Source: Marinospirillum sp031581385
GTDB lineage: Bacteria > Pseudomonadota > Gammaproteobacteria > Pseudomonadales > Halomonadaceae
DNA length: 64,000 bases
Direction: 5' to 3'
Assembly (NCBI RefSeq): GCF_044810985.1
Contig: NZ_CP085242.1
Location: forward strand, 558,001 to 622,000
The translations under genes and the position numbers were made by a program. Below the pieces are notes generated by a model. That model was not told the origin of the DNA and ran no database searches. It was given only the letters and a program-made list of their open reading frames with translations. Every line of letters begins with the position of its first letter. Within the stretch, counting starts at the first letter, position 1. Positions 16,564 to 24,247 of this stretch are shown piece by piece.

Positions 16564-17635
16564 CCTCGGCTTTTGAATTCAAGGCTGCCAGGCGGTCAAT
16601 CTGTTCATTCAGTAGTGGCAGAGCTTCCTGGCGATAGGCATTCAGCTCGTCCACGGCGCTGAGCATGTCGGTAAAGGCTTGTTCCAGGGTGTCCAGATCA
16701 ATCAGAGAGCTACTGGCCTGCCGCTGAATTTCCACGCCTTGCTGACGCAGTTGTTGGGCGGTTCCGGCTAGAAGCTGATTGGTGGTGTTGTTGAGCGCGG
16801 CAATCTGGTTCAGTACCAGCTTCTGGTTGCCCAGGGCCAGAGCCACCGTGACCGCGACCTGCAAGGCACTGAGCGTTACATTCAATGCCCGATCCACGCC
16901 CCGGATCAACTCGCGGTTATTGCGGATAATGATTTCCTGAGCAATGACGCCCTGCTGGCAGACGCTGAGTTGCTGCTGCAGGTCCAGCGTTCTCTGGCGC
17001 AGGGGGAAGAGCAGTTCATTTTCCAGCCAGCTTTGTTGTTCGGAATCCCGGCTGGTCAGGGTGCGGTCTTCCAGATGCCGATCCAGCTCACGGGTAAAGT
17101 GAATTTGTTGATGCAGGGCAGCCAGGGTTTCTTTCAGGGCTTTCTGGTCTTTGGCCAGGGTCAGGTTGTCGCGCTTAAGGCGTTCCTTGCCTGCTTCCAG
17201 GGCTTCAAGAATCTGGTTTAAAGCGTCCTGGGCTGTTTCAAACTGGCGAAAGTAACGCTGCAAGGGGGTTGGCATTCCCGGCAAGCGGGTCAGCAGGGCT
17301 TGAAAACCCTGTGCTTCCAACTGTTTTTGCTGGGGGTTCAGTGCCTGCATCTTGTGCTGTAATTGCTCCAGAAGCCGAGCCACCGGGCCACCGTCTCGTG
17401 CGGCTGCAGCCAGCTCAGGTAAAGGGGCTTGCAGCAGTTCACTTTGTTGTCGTGCCTGCTGTTGCAGGGGCAAGCCAAGCTGATCAATCGCCTCACGCTG
17501 GGCTTGCGGGTTTTCTTTCAGCAGTTGTTCCAGCCAGAGATCCGGCGCTGTATCCGCCGTTTCCATCTGGGGTGCAGCTTCCAGTTCTTCGTTGATCTGC
17601 CGGTTAATGGCTTCGGGGGATGGCAAAGCAAGCAT
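16544..17635 (-). CDS. TelA/KlaA family protein
   Basis: The 363-residue, Gln-rich coiled-coil protein carries the TelA signature RALNVTLSALQVAVTVALALGNQKLVL and VDELNAYRQEALPLL. TelA (KlaA) is linked with tellurite and other toxic-anion resistance and with membrane-stress loci; its biochemical role is not known. It starts 20 bp after the XpaC-type gene and is surely in the same operon. The XpaC-TelA pair is a recurrent association. Compared with plasmid TelA, the N-terminal third is poorly conserved by eye. Confidence 0.87.
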   Translation of the reverse strand: MLALPSPEAINRQINEELEAAPQMETADTAPDLWLEQLLKENPQAQREAIDQLGLPLQQQARQQSELLQAPLPELAAAARDGGPVARLLEQLQHKMQALNPQQKQLEAQGFQALLTRLPGMPTPLQRYFRQFETAQDALNQILEALEAGKERLKRDNLTLAKDQKALKETLAALHQQIHFTRELDRHLEDRTLTSRDSEQQSWLENELLFPLRQRTLDLQQQLSVCQQGVIAQEIIIRNNRELIRGVDRALNVTLSALQVAVTVALALGNQKLVLNQIAALNNTTNQLLAGTAQQLRQQGVEIQRQASSSLIDLDTLEQAFTDMLSAVDELNAYRQEALPLLNEQIDRLAALNSKAEATASKY

Positions 17636-17654
17636 CGGGGTTCCTCTTGTGTAT

Positions 17655-18599
17655 TCAGCTCATAACCGAGCGATCGTATTCATTTAACTGCTCACTGAAG
17701 CGTTTCAGCTCCTTCAGAGCGGCTTTTGCGGCTTCGGTTCCGCCTTGTTTTTCCGTGTTGATACTCGCCAAAGAGGTCAGAGTCGTATCCAGAGTTGTCA
17801 AGGCCATTTCGTTCTCAGCCGTCAGGTCCAGCAGACGGGCTTCCAGGTTGTCAATCAGCTGCTGACGGTCGAGCAAGGCTTGCTTTTCGGCCTGGTGGCG
17901 CACACCTTTGAGGCGACGCTGCACATACTCCTGATCCAGCCCTTGCAGGCTGCCCAGCAGAGGCTCCATGGCTTCAAAGCGATCAATGGCATATTGCAGC
18001 AGACGGCCCGTAAGCTGACGAAGACGTCGGGCAGTGATTTCATCCGGCTGGAAACGCTGATCCAGCAATTTTTTCAGATGCAGGTAGCGGCTGTAAAAGC
18101 GATCCGGCTGTTGAAGGAAAAAAGAGTCTTCCAATAGTGTCGGGTAGGCGTGCAAGGCCTCCTTGAGTCCAGCCAGACGATGCAGCAGGGGATCATCGCC
18201 ACGAGAAAGATTTTTGGCATTCAGCTCAAGAGTATTGGATTCCTGTGCCTCCCGCATGGTTGCTTGTCTTTTTTGCTGCTGGCGTTCCTTTTCAGCCTTG
18301 CGGTGCTTGTCCTTGACCTCTTCTTCATGACCGGCATCAATTAAGACTTTAATCAGGCTGGGGGCAATCACCCCAGTCAACCAGCCCATTAAAGTAGGGC
18401 CAAAGCCACCCCAAAAGGTACTGACACCCAGAAAAAAACTAAAGGCAGGCAGAGCAAAAGCATAGGTGCCGATCACTCGGAATCGACCGGGGCGTTTATG
18501 CCTGGGCAAAACCCAGTCGGGATTATATATCCCCAGAAACAGCATCACCGGGCTGATCATAAAGAAGCCCAGAGCCATGCCTTGCAGAAAAAACGACAT
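17655..18599 (-). CDS. XpaC-like membrane protein (5-bromo-4-chloroindolyl phosphate hydrolysis family)
   Basis: 314 residues from the ATG at 18599. Two or three N-terminal hydrophobic helices (MSFFLQGMALGFFMISPVMLFLGIY, FALPAFSFFLGVSTFWGGFG, LMGWLTGVI) precede a long charged helical region (KHRKAEKERQQQKRQ, then helices to the end). This matches the XpaC family that accompanies TelA. XpaC was named for a Bacillus phosphatase-like phenotype; its true activity is unclear. A TTG at 18620 would add seven residues but has no ribosome site. First gene of the xpaC-telA operon. Confidence 0.78.
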   Translation of the reverse strand: MSFFLQGMALGFFMISPVMLFLGIYNPDWVLPRHKRPGRFRVIGTYAFALPAFSFFLGVSTFWGGFGPTLMGWLTGVIAPSLIKVLIDAGHEEEVKDKHRKAEKERQQQKRQATMREAQESNTLELNAKNLSRGDDPLLHRLAGLKEALHAYPTLLEDSFFLQQPDRFYSRYLHLKKLLDQRFQPDEITARRLRQLTGRLLQYAIDRFEAMEPLLGSLQGLDQEYVQRRLKGVRHQAEKQALLDRQQLIDNLEARLLDLTAENEMALTTLDTTLTSLASINTEKQGGTEAAKAALKELKRFSEQLNEYDRSVMS

Positions 18600-18847
18600 T
18601 AAGAGTGTGACCCTTTTCAATTGGAACCAGTGATCAAAACTAACTGACTCTTATATCCTGCCTGAAGCCGGACAGACTTTGTATCTAATCTTTAGCCTTG
18701 AATCCAATAAAGCGACACTGTTTGACGCATGCGCAGTATAGGGTTTCCTTAATCAAAAACAAGTGACTGGAAATGTCGTTTTAGATGTTTATTTGAGTCA
18801 TTAAATTCGCTAAGGTATCCCAAGCACTCAGACAAGGAGATTAAGGA

Positions 18848-19894
18848 ATGTCGGAAAGCAAGGACACCCTGCTCAGGTTACTGACAACCCTGCAGTTGAT
18901 CCCCCGCCACCCAGGACGCATTGCCACACCGACCCTGCAGGAAAAGCTGGCAGACCGTGGTTTTCACATTGACCTGCGTTCGCTGCAGCGTGACCTCAAG
19001 GGCAGACTGTCTTCGCACTTCCCCCTGGCTTGTGATGAATCGGTACGCCCTTTTCGCTGGAGCTTTCTGGCAGACGCCCAGATCAACCTTCCGGCACTGG
19101 ATACCCCCGCAGCTTTGACCCTGTGCCTGGCGGAAGAACAGCTGCGCAGCCTCTTGCCCGCCAGTGTGGCCGATCAACTCAAGCCCCAGTTCCAGGCCGC
19201 CCGCCAGCATCTTAACAGCCTTGAACACAATCAGCTGGCAGGCTGGGCAAAACGAGTTCGCGCACTGCCCAACGGCAAGGCACTGATTCCGGCCCCATTG
19301 CATAGTGATGTCTGGGCCAGTGTCAGTGAAGCCCTGTTGCACCAGAAGCAATTGGATGTCACCTACCTCAGCCGCAAAAAACAAGAAGCTAAAAACTTCA
19401 CCCTGCATCCTGTTGGGCTGGTTTCACGCTATGCCCTCAGCTACCTGATTGCCCAGGTGGATGGTTACGACAACCTGCGCCATTTTGCTGTTCATCGGAT
19501 CGAAAAAGCCACACCCCTGGATGCAGCCAGTAATGCCCACCCGGATTTTGACCTGGATGCCTACATCCAAAGCGGCGCTTTAAGCTGGAAAACTGCAGAA
19601 GGCACCACACGCCTGGTCGCTGATATCCACCCCCAACTGGCCTGGATACTCAAGGAAACGCCCTTGAGTGAAGAACAAAGCCTTACCCCCATCCCAGGCA
19701 GCGACTGGGAACGCCTGGAAGCCACCGTACTGCAGGACAAAGAAACCCTCTGGTGGATCTATGGGCTGAACGACAAGATTCGAGTGCGAGAGCCTCAAGT
19801 GTGGGTTGAGGAAATCAAGGCTACCTTGAACAACCTCAACAGCTACTACGCCACTCACTCGGGAGATCAGCATGATCAAACCCCAGCCTTATGA
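18848..19894 (+). CDS. WYL-domain transcriptional regulator
   Basis: 348 residues: an N-terminal winged helix (LLRLLTTLQLIPRHPGRIATPTLQEKL...RSLQRDLKGRL), a WYL domain (LHQKQLDVTYLSRK ... FTLHPVGLVSRYALSYLIAQVDGYDNLRHFAVHRI) and a C-terminal WCX extension. WYL regulators sense nucleic acid or nucleotide ligands and often control phage-defence loci. It is divergent from xpaC-telA across 248 bp, so it may control both directions. AAGGAGATTAAGGA precedes the ATG. Its 3' end overlaps zinc-ribbon gene C by 23 bp. Confidence 0.9.
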   Translation: MSESKDTLLRLLTTLQLIPRHPGRIATPTLQEKLADRGFHIDLRSLQRDLKGRLSSHFPLACDESVRPFRWSFLADAQINLPALDTPAALTLCLAEEQLRSLLPASVADQLKPQFQAARQHLNSLEHNQLAGWAKRVRALPNGKALIPAPLHSDVWASVSEALLHQKQLDVTYLSRKKQEAKNFTLHPVGLVSRYALSYLIAQVDGYDNLRHFAVHRIEKATPLDAASNAHPDFDLDAYIQSGALSWKTAEGTTRLVADIHPQLAWILKETPLSEEQSLTPIPGSDWERLEATVLQDKETLWWIYGLNDKIRVREPQVWVEEIKATLNNLNSYYATHSGDQHDQTPAL

Positions 19895-20039
19895 ACTCAT
19901 CTGTAAAAAATGCGGCTGGTCGAAAACCTTTGCCCCTGCCAGCGATGTCATCCAACTGGGTAGAGACTACGTCAGCGCTTGCCCTGAATGTGGGAATAGT
20001 GAATTGCAGCATAAAGCGGCAGAGCCGATGAAAGGGTGA
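19872..20039 (+). CDS. Small zinc-ribbon protein C
   Basis: A 55-residue frame overlapping the end of the WYL gene in another phase, with GGGAGATCAGC before the ATG. It starts MIKPQPYELICKKCGWSKTF and ends with ACPECGNSELQHK, giving a CxxC...CxxC ribbon. The first ten residues are nearly identical to those of the interrupted copy at 26175. Such close paralogy supports it as a real gene despite its size. The overlap suggests co-translation with the WYL regulator. Confidence 0.75.
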   Translation: MIKPQPYELICKKCGWSKTFAPASDVIQLGRDYVSACPECGNSELQHKAAEPMKG

Positions 20040-20400
20040 TTGCCGGAAGTGCGCGGGCAGTTGAAGCCATGAAATTTATGATATTGCGACAGGGCTTCAG
20101 AAAGTCCTTATGAAAGATCGCTCACTGCAAAACTCCTCATTTAGGAGTATGTCAGTGAGCCTGATTTAAATTAGAAATCACAATAACCATTGAAGGATGA
20201 ACAATATGCTTAAAAGCCAGAAAGAGTTTATCATTAACCTGAAAAAAACTAGAGGAGTTGCTTGATGAATAGGGGGCTAATTTGAGCACATATTGCTTAG
20301 CTTCACTTTGGCTGGTAAAGCCATAGGGCTGCTGACACCTTTTTTACCCTATGATGCAGTGTTGCGCTTAATATTAAACTAATAAATAAAGGAAATAATA
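20040..20400. other. Intergenic region with a nested hairpin
   Basis: No convincing gene is present. A perfect 8-bp inverted repeat GCTCACTG/CAGTGAGC (20120-20160) encloses a second stem ACTCCT/AGGAGT. No U-tract follows, so it may be a processing or regulatory element rather than a terminator. A 19-codon frame at 20206 has an AAGGA site but no recognisable product. The leader of the terB-like gene, with AAAGGA before its ATG, takes up the last part. Confidence 0.45.
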
Positions 20401-20793
20401 ATGTTTATTCACTATCTTAACCTTGATCAACAATCAGCGTTGTATCACTTCTCTAAACAGCTCATTGCAGTAGATGGTCACATTGATGAGCGTGAAAACT
20501 TACTATTGGAAACTATTGTATCTCAATGCAGCGACAATGCTAATTTAGATAAAAGCTACGACTTGGTTGAACTATCGTCGCTGTTTTCGAAGCATTCTGA
20601 GAAAATGGCCTTCCTGCTTGAGCTTGTTGGCGTGGGCTATGCTGATCAGGTTCTTAAGGAGAGTGAAAATGATTTTATCAAACACATATCGGAAACAATC
20701 GGCGTCGATTTATCACGTATTGAGGAAATGAAGGGATGGGTTCAGCGCCAATTGGCCCTTGTGACAGAAGCACAGAATTTTTTGGAGGAATAA
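20401..20793 (+). CDS. TerB-like protein
   Basis: 130 residues, all helical, with the TerB pattern: YHFSKQLIAVDGHIDERENLLLETI at the N-terminus (the acidic DGHIDE loop is the metal-binding type of TerB) and a second half FLLELVGVGYAD that repeats it. TerB proteins are cytoplasmic or membrane-associated members of tellurite/stress systems. It is the first gene of a four-gene operon: the next ATG is 3 bp after its stop. Codon use is more AT-rich than in the core genes. Confidence 0.75.
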   Translation: MFIHYLNLDQQSALYHFSKQLIAVDGHIDERENLLLETIVSQCSDNANLDKSYDLVELSSLFSKHSEKMAFLLELVGVGYADQVLKESENDFIKHISETIGVDLSRIEEMKGWVQRQLALVTEAQNFLEE

Positions 20794-20795
20794 AC

Positions 20796-21860
20796 ATGCC
20801 CCTACCATTTATTTTAGCGGGTGCAGCAATAGCAGCGGCAGGTTACGGTGCCAAAAAGGGCTATGATGGCTACCAAGATAAATCTGAAGCAAACGAAATT
20901 ATTGAGGATTCTAAAAAAAATTATGATAACCATAAATTAGTTTTTGATAAACAGAATGAGTGGACAAACCAAAGCTTAACTAAGCTTGGAGAGCTTCAGC
21001 TAAAGATTGGTAATGACTTTAAGGAATTCAGAATAATTGCAGAAAAGCTCTTAGAGAAGCTGAACCAAACAAGCTCCAAAGACCTTAATGTCGACTTTCC
21101 GCAGCATAAACTCGATGAAATCGATGGCCTCGCATTGTCGACTACCGCCTACATGGGCAAGATTGCAGGTGCTAGTGCGGCAGGTGCAGCGGCAGCATAT
21201 GCCGTATATGGTGGCGTTATGGCAGTCGCCGCCGCTTCAACAGGCACTCCAATCGCGGCGTTATCAGGTGCAGCAGCCTATAATGCCACGATGGCAGCAA
21301 TTGGTGGCGGTTCCCTTGCTACTGGCGGGTTTGGAATGGCTGGAGGTGCAATGGTGCTCGGTGGTGTAGTTGCAGCGCCAATTTTGGCCATTGCGGGTTG
21401 GGCTTTTGCCTCCCACGCAGAGGAAGCTCTAAGTGATGCAAGAAAAACCCAAAGAGAAGTTAATGAAGCTGTGGTTAAAATGGAAAAAGGTGCAAAGCAA
21501 CTGAGTAAAACCAAGTCATACGTCGATAAAATCTATACTGAAACAGAGCGTCTGTATGCGATATTCAAAGAATATTTTGAAAATCTGAAAGCCTTTAATC
21601 AGCTAGTTTCATCACAAACTGATACATCTAGGTTTGAAGATGAAATAATTCGCCTTATTGGTAACGGCTACCAAGTTGCTGCCATTCTAACCAATGTAAT
21701 TACGACACCGCTGTTTAAACCTAAGCTAGATGAGCAAGGTGGAGTGGTATTAAATGATGAAAATATCGTTGAAATAGAAACTGACAGTGGAGGGATGCAA
21801 GTAATCAACGAATCAGCAATTAATACTGTACTTTCTGAATCTAGCAATACAAGAAAATAA
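20796..21860 (+). CDS. Glycine/alanine-rich membrane protein of the TerB operon
   Basis: 354 residues from the ATG at 20796 (GGAGG 8 nt upstream). A short hydrophobic N-terminus (LPFILAGAAIAAAGYGAKKGYDG) is followed by a coiled coil (about 30-95), then a long Gly/Ala-rich hydrophobic region (about 120-210) with glycine-zipper spacing, then a second coiled coil (EEALSDARKTQREVNEAVVKM). The architecture suggests a membrane-inserting oligomer. I do not recognise a named family. Its function probably depends on its operon partners. Confidence 0.7.
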   Translation: MPLPFILAGAAIAAAGYGAKKGYDGYQDKSEANEIIEDSKKNYDNHKLVFDKQNEWTNQSLTKLGELQLKIGNDFKEFRIIAEKLLEKLNQTSSKDLNVDFPQHKLDEIDGLALSTTAYMGKIAGASAAGAAAAYAVYGGVMAVAAASTGTPIAALSGAAAYNATMAAIGGGSLATGGFGMAGGAMVLGGVVAAPILAIAGWAFASHAEEALSDARKTQREVNEAVVKMEKGAKQLSKTKSYVDKIYTETERLYAIFKEYFENLKAFNQLVSSQTDTSRFEDEIIRLIGNGYQVAAILTNVITTPLFKPKLDEQGGVVLNDENIVEIETDSGGMQVINESAINTVLSESSNTRK

Positions 21861-21927
21861 CCTTGTACTAATTTAAATAATTGGAAGGAAGGGAGGGGAG
21901 TCTCCTTCCTTTTTGGAGTTGTATGAC

Positions 21928-23634
21928 ATGCCAAGAACTGATACACAAGATTTCCGGTTGGTTGAGGAACTAAATAAAAACGTGACTAAAAGCATAGTCA
22001 CTACATTCGGCCTTGATTTTTTGCTTTTCGAAGATAAAAAAGGTGGAGATGTTGCGACGACCCATAATGCTCGCGAACATCAAAAAGGCGATACAGATAT
22101 TTATATGTCTGATGGTGTTAAACAAGACTACACCAATAGAGGTGACTACAAGCCCATCAAGTATGATACGAATGGCGACATTATGACCGATGGAAAGGGC
22201 AACCCCAAAAAGGGAGACCTTTACCATTCACACCAAAATTATAAGGCCAAGGGAAAAGAGGACAAACAGCAGCAACAACGCGGTGAGCTGATTGATCAAT
22301 ACCGTGGCAAAAAGATGTCCAGAGACGAACAGCGCCAACTGGACCACACCATATCATCCCATGAAGTCCACGACGATGCAGGAAGGGTGCTTGCTGGCCT
22401 CAACGGCGTAGAGCTTGCCAACCAAGACTCAAATTTTCAGTCGACCCATTATTATATAAATAACCTCAAATCAGATCATTCGATGGATGATTTTCTGACC
22501 ACAATTGTTCCAAAGACAATTGAAAACAAGCGCAAGAGCATTGAAAAAGATAGACAGCAATTAGAATCTATGCCAACCGAAACTAAACAGCAACGCCATG
22601 AAAAAAGTCAGCTTGAGAGCAAGCTTGCTAAGCAGAATGAGCAAATTGAGGTTCTTGAGAGTATTGACGAAGACAAAATGCGAGAAGCCGATAAGAAGGC
22701 AAGACAGGAGTACGATAAGCAGATTAATGCTACTTACTACACCAGCAGTAAGTTCTTTAAGAGTACAGCGATGGAATCTGGTAAAGCTGGCTTTAAGATG
22801 GGCGTAAGGCAGGCACTGGGGCTTGTTCTTGCTGAGGTCTGGTTTGAACTAAAAGATGCCATTCCTAAGGCTTTTAAAGAAACAGAGGGTAACTTTACCC
22901 TTGAAAAATTTCTTGAGAAGCTGAAGTCCATGGCTAAGGGTATTTGGAATAGAGTAAAAATTCGATTCAAAGATATTTTGGATGAATTTAAAAATGGAGC
23001 CTTGGCAGGTGCTTTATCTAGCTTAAGCACCACCATAATGAACATCTTTTTCACTACTCAAAAGTTGATTGGTAAGCTCTTACGAGAAACCTGGTCGAGT
23101 TTGGTCTCGGCGGTTAAGATCCTATTCTTTAACCCAGATAAACTTGCTCCTGGTGCATTGGCACGTGAAGTAATTCGTATCTTGTCAACAGGTGTCGCCG
23201 TTGCTATGGGGGTCATGCTCCACCAACAACTTTCCTCTTTAATGACTTTCCCTCTTGGTACCGAACTGGCTGCCTTCGTAAGTTCTGTCGCAACAGGTTT
23301 AATGACTATCGGTATTACCTACTTTTTGGATCACAGTCAGTTAATGCAAAAAGTCTGGGATTACCTCGATCAGTTCAAATCAAAAGCTAGAATAACATTA
23401 GAGTACTTTCAAAAAGTTAATACTGAACTCGACCGATATTTGATTGAACTGTCCAGAGTTGAGTTCAATCTTTCGCCAGAAGAGCTGACAAGGTTTGCAT
23501 GCAGCCTGGAATCTACCAGCTGCGAACAAGAAAGAAGTCTCATGCTATCGAAAGAGATAAGTAAACGAGAGATAGAGCTTCCATTCGAGTCAAACAACCT
23601 CGATAGTACTCGTGCTTGGTTAAAGAGCTTATGA
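21928..23634 (+). CDS. Large membrane-associated protein with an HNH-like signature
   Basis: 568 residues from the ATG at 21928 (GGAG 9 nt upstream). Residues 139-190 read LDHTISSHEVHDDAGR...ELANQDSNF...NNLKSDHSMDDFL. This regular His/Asp/Asn pattern resembles His-Me finger (HNH-type) nuclease cores, which is my inference. A charged coiled coil follows (about 205-275), then several hydrophobic helices (about 350-470), so the C-terminus is probably membrane-embedded. No family name is assigned. It is 67 bp after the Gly-rich gene and overlaps the next gene by 4 bp (ATGA). Confidence 0.68.
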   Translation: MPRTDTQDFRLVEELNKNVTKSIVTTFGLDFLLFEDKKGGDVATTHNAREHQKGDTDIYMSDGVKQDYTNRGDYKPIKYDTNGDIMTDGKGNPKKGDLYHSHQNYKAKGKEDKQQQQRGELIDQYRGKKMSRDEQRQLDHTISSHEVHDDAGRVLAGLNGVELANQDSNFQSTHYYINNLKSDHSMDDFLTTIVPKTIENKRKSIEKDRQQLESMPTETKQQRHEKSQLESKLAKQNEQIEVLESIDEDKMREADKKARQEYDKQINATYYTSSKFFKSTAMESGKAGFKMGVRQALGLVLAEVWFELKDAIPKAFKETEGNFTLEKFLEKLKSMAKGIWNRVKIRFKDILDEFKNGALAGALSSLSTTIMNIFFTTQKLIGKLLRETWSSLVSAVKILFFNPDKLAPGALAREVIRILSTGVAVAMGVMLHQQLSSLMTFPLGTELAAFVSSVATGLMTIGITYFLDHSQLMQKVWDYLDQFKSKARITLEYFQKVNTELDRYLIELSRVEFNLSPEELTRFACSLESTSCEQERSLMLSKEISKREIELPFESNNLDSTRAWLKSL

Positions 23635-23909
23635 GCCAGCAATCTTTAACCCTATTTCCTTGCAATTCGTGTGGAAAGTGTTGTTCAAATGTTCACTTTT
23701 CGCAAGAGACGAAAAGTCTGGACCGAGGTGATGGTATTTGCCGTCACCTCAATATTAATAATAAAAAATGTAGTATCTATGATACGAGACCTGATATCTG
23801 TCGAGTAGAGCTACAGTATCGGAAAAACTATGCTTCCACATATACATGGAAGGACTTTGTTGAGGTGAATCTCTCAATTTGTAGAGGATTGCCTGACAGA
23901 CTGAAGTAA
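23631..23909 (+). CDS. YkgJ-like cysteine-cluster protein
   Basis: 92 residues, starting in an ATGA overlap with the preceding stop. FPCNSCGKCCSNVHF, then DGICRHLNINNKKCSIYDTRPDICR form the CxxCxxCC...C...C...C cluster of the YkgJ family (UPF0153), thought to bind zinc or an iron-sulfur centre. Members often act as partners of an enzyme encoded beside them. The tight coupling suggests it binds or matures the HNH-like protein. Last gene of the TerB operon. Confidence 0.82.
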   Translation: MSQQSLTLFPCNSCGKCCSNVHFSQETKSLDRGDGICRHLNINNKKCSIYDTRPDICRVELQYRKNYASTYTWKDFVEVNLSICRGLPDRLK

Positions 23910-24247
23910 ATTGCTCCAGGAGTTATCAGCTTGACCACATCTGACCCTATGATGTATGAGATTATAATTAACGATAAAATTTTTGATAGCGTAGAAAGTT
24001 ACCGGTGACTTGGTGAAAGCCCTTCGCCATAACAACAAGGTTCATAACAAAGAGCTTGCCTAGCCCTTCCACTGGACTAAAACGGCTGAATCCATCATGA
24101 CTTCGGTGGCAAGGCAAAAAATAGTGCGATTAATGGTAAACTATCGAATTAAACGAACGGAATACTAGTGTTTTTTTGCAATTCACCAATCTGATGAATT
24201 GCAAGTCACGAGCCAAAATACTATAAGGCCATTGATTTTTATGGCTT
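23910..24247. other. Intergenic region between the TerB operon and the DUF726 gene
   Basis: I see no gene. One clear feature is an inverted repeat TTGCAATTCA/TGAATTGCAA (24176-24204, 9-bp loop). It is preceded by a T-run and followed by GTCACG on the plus strand, so it is not a standard terminator in either direction. Short frames here are not supported by a ribosome site. Confidence 0.5.

Noticed and set aside
20206..20265. 19-codon frame with an AAGGA site
   Set aside because: Too short to support and not similar to anything I recognise; noted only within the intergenic entry.
24176..24204. Terminator at the TTGCAATTCA inverted repeat
   Set aside because: No U-tract follows on either strand, so it is only an inverted repeat.
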